From Candidatus Gordonibacter avicola (GTDB lineage Bacteria; Actinomycetota; Coriobacteriia; Coriobacteriales; Eggerthellaceae): a stretch of 64,000 bases of DNA. The stretch is taken from the NCBI GenBank assembly GCA_019113915.1, contig DXGM01000009.1, positions 1-64,000 on the forward strand, read 5' to 3'. Shown here piece by piece: positions 50,108 to 58,504 of this stretch. The number at the start of each line of letters is the position of its first letter. The first letter of the stretch is position 1. The position numbers were made by a program, and so were the translations under genes. The notes under the pieces were generated by a model. The model had not been told where the DNA came from. It worked only from the letters and a program-made list of their open reading frames with translations, and made no database searches.

Positions 50108-52485
50108 TACAGTTCCTCCTCCTTGCAGCGGTAGACCTTGCACAGCGTGCACTTCAAGTCGGCGCCGAAGCCGGTGGTGCCGGGCTTGTTGGCCAGAAGC
50201 TGGTTGATGTTGGACTGGCGGAAGCCGTACAGGTTCGGCTCAGCGCCGTCCTGCTCGGGGAACCACCAGCCGTGCTGGGCGGCAATTTCCTTCTCGTGCA
50301 CCTCAAACGTCAGGCGCGCACGCTGGCGGCAACGCCCGCGGTGGTTCTCAATCCACACCCAGTCGCCCTCAGAGATGTTGAGCGCGGCGGCCGTGCGCGG
50401 GTGAATCTGCACCCACGGGTCGGGCGTGAGCTGGCGCAGGTAGGGAATCTGACGGTGCTCGGAGTGGAAGAACGAGGTAGTGCGGGCGCCCGTAATCATG
50501 ATGAGCGGGTATTCCTCGTACAGATCCGGCGTGGTCACCGGGCCGATGCCGGGCTCTTCGATGTAGGGCAGCGGGTCGTAGCCGAACTTCTCGAACAGCG
50601 TGGAGTAGAACTCAATACGGCCGGTGGGCGTGTTGAAGCCGGGCTGACCGTCGGGGCGCATAAGACCCTTCTCGTACTTCTTGTACACATACTTCTGATA
50701 CACCGGGCCGTGCTCCATAAGCTCGTGGAACGTGAAGCCGGAGGGCTTGACAATTTCGTCGTACACCTCGTCCTCGGTTGCCCAGGGCCACGTGTGCTGC
50801 TTGCCCTCGGGGCGGTTGATGGCGCGGTTGAACTCGTCGTCGTTGTCGAAGTACTGAGCCAGTTCACGGTTGATTTCGCAGTCGGACTTCGCTTCGCCCT
50901 CGGCGGCGCAGGCGCCCGTGATAGCGGACAGGAAGTAGTAGTGGGCGCGCACGGAGTGCTTCTCGGCCCAGGTCTGCACGGGCATCACGATGTCGGCGCA
51001 CGACTGGATGGTGGGAGTCATGAAGATGTCGACGGCAGCAATGAACTCGGGCTTCTTCATGGCCTTGTACCAGCGGTCAACTTCGCAACTCATGCAGGCA
51101 ATGCCGTTGGACGTCTGAATCCACACGCCCTTCACCTTGCCGGCTTCCATGTACTCAAGGCACATGTCGGGCATGGCTTGCGTGAGTCCGTAGCGATACA
51201 TCGGGAATTCTTTCCAGCCCACGCGCTTCTTCTGCATTTCCTCGTCGATGAGGTCGTAGATGCCCCACGCGCCGGCGGAGGGCTGGTCAACGCCCATGGG
51301 GGAGGCGGTGTAGCACATGCCGCCCGGCACATCGAGGTTGCCGGTGATGGTCCACAGTGCCGCGATGGCAGCAGCACACGGCGTGCCCTGGCTCTGCATA
51401 TCCACGGCGAGGCCCCACACCACGTTCGCGGGATGCGAGTTTGCGAACAGGCGCGCGGCGGCGACGATCTTCTCCTTGGGCACCCAGGTCATTTCCTCAA
51501 CCTGGTCAAGTGACAGCTCGCGGGCGCGCTCGGCCAGCTGGTCGAAGCCATACGTCCAGCGATCGACGAAGTCGTGGTCGTAGAGGTCCTCGTCGATGAT
51601 GACCTTAATCATGCCGAGAGCAAGACCCGTGTCGGTGCCGGGGCGCAGCTGCAGGTGAATGTCGGCGTGCGCGGCCAGCCACGTGACGCGCGGCTCGACG
51701 GAGATCAGCTTGCAGCCCAGCTTCATGGCATCGGTCACCCAGTGACCCATGAAGAAGTCGGGGTTGGAAATGGTGGGGTTGCAGCCCCACACGATGGTGC
51801 ACTCGGGGCATACCCACTCGGGGTCGTCGTAACGCAGCGCCGAGAACTGGGAGAAGTCGGCGATGAGCATGCCGCCGTAGGTCATGATCATGAGCGACAG
51901 GCGCGGCAGGTAGCACGCCGTGCCGGACAAGAAGCCGTACTCGTTCGGGCTGCCGAACGTGTTCACCATGCGGCCGACCTGCCACTGGTTGTCACGCGCG
52001 GTGCCGCGCAGCGCGTGGATTGAGTCGCCGCCGTAGGTCATGGAAATGCGGCGGAATTCCTTATAGCACGTCTCCAGCGCCTCGTCCCACGTGATGCGCT
52101 CCCACTTGCCCTCGCCGCGCTCGCCAGCGCGCTTCATCGGGTACAGGATGCGGTCGGGGTGGAACTCCACCTGCTTGAAGGCCAAGCAGCGCGGGCAGAG
52201 CGCACCGCGGTTGTAGGGATCGTCCGGGTCGCCTTCGCACTTGATAAACTTGCCGGTTTCCTTGTCGGAATACACCAGCACGCCGCAGCCCTCGTGGCAG
52301 CCCGGGGCCGACCACACCGACGTGCGGGTCACAATCATGCCGTCTTCTTCGTACTGCCACGGCTTCGGATGCTTCCAGCGCGGGTCAACTTCCTGCTTCT
52401 TGCCGGCGCCGAAGTTGAACTGGTTCTCCTCCTTGGACGTACCAATTTCGTCGCGGTCCTTCTCCGCGACTGCGTTCTCAACCAT
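50107..52485 (-). CDS. DMSO-reductase-family molybdopterin oxidoreductase, cassette 2 catalytic subunit
   Basis: A 792-residue bis-MGD enzyme with no Tat signal; a ~35-residue charged N-terminal extension precedes the core. The [4Fe-4S] ligands are C63, C67, C97 and C100 (APGCHEGC ... LCPRC). LSGTACYLPRL carries the candidate Mo-ligand Cys. VWGCNPTISNPD, VEPRVTWLAAHAD and, at the C-terminus, ITGARTTSFFHSEHRQ are MGD-binding blocks. It is clearly related to the cassette 1 enzyme over its whole length. GAGAGGAG precedes the ATG. No transporter or LuxR gene adjoins it, unlike cassettes 1 and 3. Confidence 0.88.
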   Translation of the reverse strand: MVENAVAEKDRDEIGTSKEENQFNFGAGKKQEVDPRWKHPKPWQYEEDGMIVTRTSVWSAPGCHEGCGVLVYSDKETGKFIKCEGDPDDPYNRGALCPRCLAFKQVEFHPDRILYPMKRAGERGEGKWERITWDEALETCYKEFRRISMTYGGDSIHALRGTARDNQWQVGRMVNTFGSPNEYGFLSGTACYLPRLSLMIMTYGGMLIADFSQFSALRYDDPEWVCPECTIVWGCNPTISNPDFFMGHWVTDAMKLGCKLISVEPRVTWLAAHADIHLQLRPGTDTGLALGMIKVIIDEDLYDHDFVDRWTYGFDQLAERARELSLDQVEEMTWVPKEKIVAAARLFANSHPANVVWGLAVDMQSQGTPCAAAIAALWTITGNLDVPGGMCYTASPMGVDQPSAGAWGIYDLIDEEMQKKRVGWKEFPMYRYGLTQAMPDMCLEYMEAGKVKGVWIQTSNGIACMSCEVDRWYKAMKKPEFIAAVDIFMTPTIQSCADIVMPVQTWAEKHSVRAHYYFLSAITGACAAEGEAKSDCEINRELAQYFDNDDEFNRAINRPEGKQHTWPWATEDEVYDEIVKPSGFTFHELMEHGPVYQKYVYKKYEKGLMRPDGQPGFNTPTGRIEFYSTLFEKFGYDPLPYIEEPGIGPVTTPDLYEEYPLIMITGARTTSFFHSEHRQIPYLRQLTPDPWVQIHPRTAAALNISEGDWVWIENHRGRCRQRARLTFEVHEKEIAAQHGWWFPEQDGAEPNLYGFRQSNINQLLANKPGTTGFGADLKCTLCKVYRCKEEEL

Positions 52486-52744
52486 CGCAACTCCTCTCGC
52501 TTTCGCAGGCCTGTCGGGTGTCTGCCCCAATCGGCCCGCCCCCACTCGGGTTGACGCGAGTTAAACACGCAAATGGTATGACCCCATCGCGTAAAGAGTA
52601 TGCAGATTACGAATCAGTACAATAGTATGAGACGCTGACCAGGAAAGATGTGACCGCAGTATTGGGGGAGTGAAAGAGGGGCAGCGTGCTGGCGCGCGTA
52701 GTGTGTCGATTAGTGCCGGAAACAGACAAGCGGTCAAAAACAAC

Positions 52745-52825
52745 TTTCTGTTTTAGAAACATTTTGGCTTGAATTCTTTCTGTTTTAGAAACATACTAGC
52801 CCTAAAATCTTCTGTTTTAGAAACA
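52745..52825 (+). promoter_or_regulatory. Three 17-bp palindromic direct repeats at exact 32-bp spacing (putative operator)
   Basis: TTTCTGTTTTAGAAACA occurs at 52745-52761 and 52777-52793, and with one mismatch at 52809-52825. Each contains the inverted pair TTTCT/AGAAA. The 32-bp period is about three helical turns, so all copies face the same side. A promoter -35 TTGAAT (52769-52774) and -10 CATACT (52792-52797) overlaps the middle copy. The DUF4143 ATPase starts 20 bp after the last copy. The rest of 52486-52844 has no gene. Confidence 0.75.
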
Positions 52826-52844
52826 GGGAAGAGGTGCGGCACGC

Positions 52845-54227
52845 ATGCTCAAGCGTAAAATGTATGACAAGCTTCTCGCTTGGAAGAGCGCTCCGAAGAA
52901 AAAAGTGCTCATACTTCTGGGCGCTCGCCAAACAGGAAAAACCTTTATCGTTCGTGAATTTGCGCGCGACAACTATCCCAACTTTCTCGAAGTTAACTTT
53001 CTTGAGGACGAAGACGATGCGGCGTTCCTTGCTGGCGCGGATAGTGCTGACGAACTTGTCTCGCGCCTTTCGCTCATTGCCGGTCGTGCGCTGGAGCCCG
53101 GAACGCTGGTGTTTCTCGATGAGGTGCAGCGGGCGGCTTCAAACATTGTGACGCTCTCGAAGTTCTTGCTCGACGATGGTCGTTTCGATCTGATTTTGTC
53201 TGGGTCGCTTCTAGGGGCGGCGCTTGAAGGGGTGACGTCGTTTCCAGTGGGGTACGCACGAACCGAGCGCATGTATCCTCTCGACTTCGAGGAATTTTGC
53301 TGGGCGACAGGAGTTCCCGTTAGCATTATTGATAAAGTGAAGACCTGCTACCGCGACAAAAAGCCGCTTGAGCATACGTTGCATGAGCGGCTTACGAAAC
53401 TGTACCGCCAGTACATCGCGGTTGGTGGCATGCCGGAGGCTGTGCAGCGCTTCCTTGATGGCAATCGCGATCTGGGGGCCGCGCGCGAGGTGGCAACCGA
53501 CATAGCAGAGCAGTATCGCTTCGACATTACCAAGTATGCCACTGGTCGCAAGCTACAGATTCGCACGATTTTCGACAACATTCCTTCTCAGCTGTCGAAG
53601 GAAAACAAGCGCTTCATGATGAAGTCGGTGAAGCAGGGGGCCACCTACGAGCGTTTGGATGACGATTTCGCGTGGCTTGTTAGCGCGGGGGTGGCGCTGC
53701 CGACGGTCATTGCGAGTGAGCCAAAATACCCTCTTGCGCGTACGAAGGTGCCTGAGAAATTCAAGCTGTATTCTTCCGATTGTGGCTTGCTGCTTGCGCA
53801 GTATCCGCAGGTAGCTGCCATCGAGGTGGTGTCAGGGGAGGGGGATGCCAACTTCGGCGCGGTTTATGAGAACGTGGTCGCACAGGAAATTAAAGCTGCC
53901 GGCTTTCCTTTGTACTACTATCACAACAGCCGCAAAGGCGAGATGGACTTCCTCCTTGAAACGGGCGAGGGCACGGTTATCCCTCTTGAGGTGAAGTCGG
54001 GCAAGGATTACAAACACCACGTTGCGCTCAACAACTTGTTAGAAACGGAAGAATACGGCATCGAATGTGCCTACGTCCTGTCCGAACACAACGTTTCGAC
54101 CGAAGTGCGCGAGGGTAAGCCCGTATATTACCTCCCCCTCTACATGACCCTCTGCCTCTCACTAGAACGAGGAAACGATCTCGAAGGCGTGAAACTAGAA
54201 GAAGTCTCCTTCGACGACTGGACTTAA
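52845..54227 (+). CDS. AAA+ ATPase with DUF4143 domain
   Basis: A 460-residue protein. Walker A is GARQTGKT (26-33), the Walker B region is LVFLDEVQ (~88-95), and LILSGSLLG is the sensor-1-like strand. The middle helical region includes YIAVGGMPEAVQRF, typical of the AAA_14/DUF4143 family. The C-terminal DUF4143 part has a PD-(D/E)XK-nuclease-like pattern (EMDFLLE ... PLEVKSG). Function in the cell is unknown; these genes are scattered and mobile in gut anaerobes. The three-copy operator upstream suggests tight control, perhaps by the protein itself. Confidence 0.85.
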   Translation: MLKRKMYDKLLAWKSAPKKKVLILLGARQTGKTFIVREFARDNYPNFLEVNFLEDEDDAAFLAGADSADELVSRLSLIAGRALEPGTLVFLDEVQRAASNIVTLSKFLLDDGRFDLILSGSLLGAALEGVTSFPVGYARTERMYPLDFEEFCWATGVPVSIIDKVKTCYRDKKPLEHTLHERLTKLYRQYIAVGGMPEAVQRFLDGNRDLGAAREVATDIAEQYRFDITKYATGRKLQIRTIFDNIPSQLSKENKRFMMKSVKQGATYERLDDDFAWLVSAGVALPTVIASEPKYPLARTKVPEKFKLYSSDCGLLLAQYPQVAAIEVVSGEGDANFGAVYENVVAQEIKAAGFPLYYYHNSRKGEMDFLLETGEGTVIPLEVKSGKDYKHHVALNNLLETEEYGIECAYVLSEHNVSTEVREGKPVYYLPLYMTLCLSLERGNDLEGVKLEEVSFDDWT

Positions 54228-54249
54228 TCGCTTGTGGTGTAAGTAAGGT

Positions 54250-54393
54250 TTACCACTCAAGCTGGTCCTCAGTTAGACAATCCTCAAGTTTTTCTGCTGC
54301 TTCCGCTTGCAGCGACTCGCCCATGCCGGGGATCCCGTTGAGGAAAAGAGTTTCTTCGATGGCGGTCTGGGTGTCTTCATCCACGGGAACCAC
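54250..54393 (-). pseudogene. Antitoxin-like C-terminal fragment (Phd/YefM or RelB type)
   Basis: A 47-residue open frame 7 bp downstream of the luxR stop. It reads TAIEETLFLNGIPGMGESL and ends LEDCLTEDQLEW, like the C-terminal toxin-binding tail of Phd/YefM antitoxins (IPGMxES ... (S/T)E(D/E)x(V/L)EW). The N-terminal DNA-binding half is missing, and a GTG start without a good ribosome site is the only option. No toxin gene is next to it. I infer a remnant; a very short functional protein cannot be excluded. Confidence 0.5.
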
Positions 54394-54400
54394 TTCTGTC

Positions 54401-55867
54401 TTACGCGTCCTCCACTGGGAATTCTTCGATGAAGTCCATGAGTTTTTGTTGGGAGTGGATGTCTAGTTTGCGGTAGATGCTGTAGATGTGGCTTTTGACC
54501 GTGTGGGGCGAGATGGTGAGTTTGTTTTGGATGTAGGCGGCGTTGCGGCCTTTGGCCAGGAATTTCAGGATGTCGGTCTCTCGAGGGGAGAGCTGGTAGA
54601 GGTCGGCCACGGCGGTGCAGCGGCGCTCGAACAACTCCTTCTCGCTCAGGTTTGAAGGCACGGCTGACTGCGGCGTGCGCTCTTCCACCGCGCCGCCCTC
54701 GGGGGTATGGTGCTCGGCGGAGGGGAAGAACAGCATCACAACGGCTACCAGCACAAACGCCATGCACAGGCGTACGATCATGAACGCGTCGGAGTGCGCG
54801 CCGTAAACCATCGTCATAGCGGTGGCGATCGCCCAACCAACAAGGAAGCCCAGCGCGCTGAATACGAGTCGCACGGGGGCCTGGCGAAACACGGGCGTGT
54901 CCCAACGCTCGACGCTTTTCTTCACGATGAACGCGTAGTTCACCGATACAAATGCCGCCCATGAAGCCACCACCAAGCACGAGCATGCCAGTTGAATGCC
55001 CTCGGTGGCAAACGGCATGGAGAGGCATGCCAGCACGGTGATGCACAATAGCACGCGCTGGATAACGGTGATACTCACCGACTTGTTCAGCACGGCAAGC
55101 AGCGTAATAACCCCCGCGCCGGGAATGACGAACAGAAGGCCCACCAGCACATCTTCGGAACCCGAGTTGAATAAATACACAAACGTGAGACCGAACACGA
55201 TGCCGAACGCCACCAGCGACGGCTCAATCTCGCGCGTGAACTCCCACGTGTTCTTGCAGGCTCCCACCGGTGGCGCGTCGGGGTTGCCCTCACCGCGTGC
55301 GCTAGCAAAGCGCAAAAGCCCCACGCTGAGCAGTGCATAAATGATGCAGAACACCGGTTGCAGCGCCTCGGGAACCACTGCGGCAAGCGCAAAGAGCGCG
55401 CCTCCGCCCGCAAGAGACAGGCTGGTGAAACGCGGGTAGTTCTGCACGCGAATACGGCTGCCCACGTCAAGCCAGCTCACCGTAAGCGAAGCGCCGCTGA
55501 AGCCAGCGCACAGGTTTATGATGCAGAGCACCGGGGCAGGCGGTACCGGCGCACCAAAACTCAGCAGCAGCGCTGTCCCAGGCAAAAGCAGGGCAAGCAC
55601 AGCACTACCGATGAGCACCGGAAGCTTGAACGGGTCAAACCGCGCGTTTTTGCTCACAAGGTGCAAGATAAGATAGCCAAGGGTGATGCCAGCAAACACG
55701 AACAGCTGAATGCCGTCGCGCTCGGCGATGGGAGTGTCCTGAATGAAAACGGCGAACAGCCAGTAAAACGACACGAACATCCAGCCAAAAAAGCACGCGA
55801 ACCCGCCCATGCCAAGCAGCTCCATGGCGCCAATCTGACGCTTTGAAACAGCCTTGCTGTCATCCAT
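54401..55867 (-). CDS. Membrane-anchored LuxR-type regulator, cassette 3 side
   Basis: A 488-residue protein with about 12 hydrophobic helices (~15-395) and a C-terminal GerE helix-turn-helix (LSPRETDILKFLAKGRNAAY; SPHTVKSHIYSIYRKL). GGGGGA precedes the ATG at 55867; further upstream in-frame starts lack a ribosome site. It is the nearest regulator to the 56127-58133 pair and to cassette 3, and may control them. Related in layout to the 20792 and 43507 proteins. Confidence 0.85.
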   Translation of the reverse strand: MDDSKAVSKRQIGAMELLGMGGFACFFGWMFVSFYWLFAVFIQDTPIAERDGIQLFVFAGITLGYLILHLVSKNARFDPFKLPVLIGSAVLALLLPGTALLLSFGAPVPPAPVLCIINLCAGFSGASLTVSWLDVGSRIRVQNYPRFTSLSLAGGGALFALAAVVPEALQPVFCIIYALLSVGLLRFASARGEGNPDAPPVGACKNTWEFTREIEPSLVAFGIVFGLTFVYLFNSGSEDVLVGLLFVIPGAGVITLLAVLNKSVSITVIQRVLLCITVLACLSMPFATEGIQLACSCLVVASWAAFVSVNYAFIVKKSVERWDTPVFRQAPVRLVFSALGFLVGWAIATAMTMVYGAHSDAFMIVRLCMAFVLVAVVMLFFPSAEHHTPEGGAVEERTPQSAVPSNLSEKELFERRCTAVADLYQLSPRETDILKFLAKGRNAAYIQNKLTISPHTVKSHIYSIYRKLDIHSQQKLMDFIEEFPVEDA

Positions 55868-56126
55868 CGATTCCCCCTGACCATCTGCACAAACGTCGAT
55901 GGAGAAACTGACCACGATCCGCGCCTGAAAAGGCATTACACAAGCGCGAGCCCCAACATCTCCAGCCATCAAGTATACATCAAAGCATTCGACGAAGTAA
56001 TGATGTGGCGGCTTGGCTTATGTGAGATTTGCAGGAAGCATTGCGGCGTTATGGAAATAGACGAGCGCGTGTCTATGCATGGCGCCTGTAAGCGGAGGGA
56101 GTTGCCTCGGAAGGTGTTCTCTTCGT

Positions 56127-56564
56127 TCATCTCGATGCCCCCGCTTCTGTCTGCATGAAAGCAGTGAAAACAAGGTCGGCTAGGTCATCGGTTGTATCTG
56201 CTAAGCCGGCACGTATGCCGTCAAGTTTTACTTCGAACTCTCGCTGCATGGTCATGATGAGTAGCGCTTGCTTCATGTCAACCGAGCGTGCGCCGTCACA
56301 CGTTGCCGGTCGATCGGTTTCAAGCACTTGGTGAGGGTTGGTTCTAAGAGCTTTTGCGAGACTCGCTTCCGCAAGTTCATCCATCGTGTGGCTGGGGGCT
56401 TCGTCTTCGCTTAATCCAAATTTAGCTAACACATAGATAAACAGGCTTTCGCGCAGTATCTCGACGTTGAGCGTACCGGCTGCACGTGCGGCAAGAACGC
56501 GCTCAACCTGCCTGTTTGCTTCCTTTTTAGTCGCCAGTAAATGCTCTTTAATGTCGCGACGCAT
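56127..56564 (-). CDS. 145-aa helical protein of unknown function
   Basis: A 145-residue soluble, mostly helical protein (LATKKEANRQVERVLAARAA; ILRESLFIYVLAKFGLSED). One polar linker contains HTMDELAEASLAKAL, and a C-terminal part contains MKQALLIMTMQREFEVKLDG. There is a single Cys. I do not recognise a family. It follows the 56598 gene by 33 bp with its own AGGTGAGGGG ribosome site, so the two form an operon and may act together. Confidence 0.6.
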   Translation of the reverse strand: MRRDIKEHLLATKKEANRQVERVLAARAAGTLNVEILRESLFIYVLAKFGLSEDEAPSHTMDELAEASLAKALRTNPHQVLETDRPATCDGARSVDMKQALLIMTMQREFEVKLDGIRAGLADTTDDLADLVFTAFMQTEAGASR

Positions 56565-56597
56565 GAACTTCCCCTCACCTTGCTTTTTAGTCTGTGC

Positions 56598-58133
56598 TTA
56601 TGCGCGGATAGGATTGAGGCCTAAGCGCTTTGCTAACTCTTCTAAATCATCGGCAATGTCGCCATACACGAGCGGAAGGTGCAACCCGAAGCGCATCTGC
56701 TTCTTGAATAAATCGCGCGTGTCTTTCACCTTAAACACAAAGCCGCCGTTACAGTTGTCGGTATCAAAACCGGTTCCGGCAACAATTTCGCCTTCAACAA
56801 TAAGCATTTCATCAAGGGTGGGGGAAATGCGGCATAAGGTGATCTTCTGACCTGCATCAGCGGTGAAGTTGTGCCGCTGAATGGCACCGAATCCCTGGTC
56901 GTAGGCGAAGTGGCGCAGAGCGTACTCATCAGCGGCTGCCTCAAGGCCATGAAGCTTGCGGCAAGGTGTGGAGTGAATAACCGAATAAAGATTGGCCGCT
57001 TCCTCCAAAGAAATGCCAGCCACATCTTCCTCATGCACATTAACTGGCCACTCGATATGATTCTCAGTAACCACAACGGGAAGCGTATTGCCCATATAGG
57101 CAGCGCTGTTGGAAAGCGCCATTTCAGCAATCATGCACACCACGGAGGTGATATCGTACTCGCAGGCAGACGCAAAGCCCTGTTCCAGATTAAGCGAGTG
57201 TGCAAGGCAGAAGGTGAACTGCTGCTCGTTCAAGCGGCGTGTTGAGCAAGCATCGGGGCAGGGTGCTGTGAAGCCCGAGCAGTCGTAGAGATCCATGAGC
57301 TTTTGTACGACGGTCCAGGCTATCAATGATTTCACAACGAAGGGCTTATCGATGATGCAGGGGTCGGCTCCAGCCATGAGTTCATCAGCCATTTTACTGC
57401 ATGCTTCGAGTTCATCCGGCGTGATATTGGGGGTGTCGCGACCCGGAGTGGTAACGTTACCTTCCTCGGGAAGAGGGCTCATCATATCCATCAGTTCATG
57501 TACATTCACGTGGCGAAAGTGCGTTCCCAGTTTGCGCGTCACGTCAGAGAGACACACGAATGAATCATTACCACCAGCTTTGGGGGTAGTGGAGTCGAAT
57601 CGGGGTGCGAGCAGAATGTTTGCGGTGCGTATCGCTTTCTCTGCGCGCAGGATAGCGCAGTAGCGCGCAACTTCCGGCCAATCGAATGCTGGTAAGATGT
57701 CGGCCCCGCGACGCAGGGCGGGGGCGGTTGACATTGCGCCGAACGATTTGGTGGGGTTCATAACAACAGGCTTGTTCGTGCGGCAGCAGAACTCCACAAG
57801 AATTTGATTTGCGCCAAAATTGGACATGACTACATAGAGGTCGGTTTTTTGATCGTCTGCCAGCATTTCCTCGAAGTAGGCATCCTTAATATCCCAATCA
57901 TCAGTGCCGCGTACGATGGTGGGTTCAAGTATATGTGCGCCGGTAGAGGCAACATATTTTTCAATGTTGGCCAAAAAGCCCTTGAGCATTTTGCCTTGCA
58001 CAATGGCGTCAAAGCCAGGCTTGATGGCGTCGCCGCCTGCCATGCGGCACGGTCCTTCATAGTAGTATTGATGCTCGAAGCCAATGAAGAGGGGTTTTAC
58101 GTTCAGCTTGATGTCGGTGACGCTGCGTTTCAT
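56598..58133 (-). CDS. Uncharacterised protein resembling the L-fucose/L-arabinose isomerase fold
   Basis: A 511-residue soluble protein. The strand-helix pattern of LYVVMSNFGANQILVEFCC, then NKPVVMNP, a central FTAPCPDACSTRRLNEQQF region, CEYDITSVVCMIAEMALS, and a C-terminal beta-rich domain (LCRISPTLDEMLIVEGEIV) suggests the fucose/arabinose isomerase superfamily. The usual Glu/Asp metal-binding set is not clear to me, so sugar isomerisation should not be assumed. It is Cys-rich for a cytoplasmic protein. It lies between a LuxR regulator and cassette 3 on the same strand. Confidence 0.5.
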   Translation of the reverse strand: MKRSVTDIKLNVKPLFIGFEHQYYYEGPCRMAGGDAIKPGFDAIVQGKMLKGFLANIEKYVASTGAHILEPTIVRGTDDWDIKDAYFEEMLADDQKTDLYVVMSNFGANQILVEFCCRTNKPVVMNPTKSFGAMSTAPALRRGADILPAFDWPEVARYCAILRAEKAIRTANILLAPRFDSTTPKAGGNDSFVCLSDVTRKLGTHFRHVNVHELMDMMSPLPEEGNVTTPGRDTPNITPDELEACSKMADELMAGADPCIIDKPFVVKSLIAWTVVQKLMDLYDCSGFTAPCPDACSTRRLNEQQFTFCLAHSLNLEQGFASACEYDITSVVCMIAEMALSNSAAYMGNTLPVVVTENHIEWPVNVHEEDVAGISLEEAANLYSVIHSTPCRKLHGLEAAADEYALRHFAYDQGFGAIQRHNFTADAGQKITLCRISPTLDEMLIVEGEIVAGTGFDTDNCNGGFVFKVKDTRDLFKKQMRFGLHLPLVYGDIADDLEELAKRLGLNPIRA

Positions 58134-58240
58134 AAGCGTTTCCTCTCGTCTTATGGCCGGCCTTGAGTGGTCGGCATAGCTTTCGCTCTTTAAGCGCAGT
58201 GGGGTGCACAGAGGCTCTCCACTATAGTGTTAGTGCGACC

Positions 58241-58504
58241 TTACGCTTCGCCGGGGGGTTTGATGCCCAGGTGGTGGGAGACTTCGTTGGGCGAAGTGAG
58301 GCCTAAGTCTTTGCAGGCGCTGGCTACGCCGGGGGTGGCGCCGGTGGTGGCGTCGATGCCCGGGGGAGCGGCGAGTGGGGGAGCCTCGCAGGGGGAAACT
58401 TCCGCCGCATCAAGCGCTTTTGCCGCTTCGGCCCAGCTGGTGGCGCTGGTGACGGCATCGGGTGCGTCGTCCGCGCCGGAAGGGGAGTAGTCGTGCGCGC
58501 TCAT
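58241..58504 (-). CDS. 87-aa protein of cassette 3 with a TGAT motif
   Basis: An 87-residue protein whose ATG overlaps the stop of the 58501 MFS gene (ATGA), so it is translationally coupled to it. An Ala/Pro-rich first half is followed by GIDATTGATPGVASACKDLG and LTSPNEVSHHLGIKP. The motif and length match the 87-aa protein of cassette 1 (DVVSGATVCA ... ITPAEM). Both look like the tail of an FMN-binding domain without its acceptor residue. Function unknown. Confidence 0.65.
   Translation of the reverse strand: MSAHDYSPSGADDAPDAVTSATSWAEAAKALDAAEVSPCEAPPLAAPPGIDATTGATPGVASACKDLGLTSPNEVSHHLGIKPPGEA

Noticed and set aside
50272-51513. 413-codon plus-strand frame over molybdoenzyme 2
   Set aside because: Antisense shadow with His/Val/Gly bias; the enzyme motifs lie on the minus strand.
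52745-52825. Small CRISPR array
   Set aside because: Three 17-bp palindromes with 15-bp spacers that overlap a promoter; units and spacers are too short and no cas gene is near.
54273-55046. 257-codon minus-strand frame overlapping the luxR 3' end
   Set aside because: Reads another frame of the LuxR gene; Arg/Pro-rich and without a start signal.
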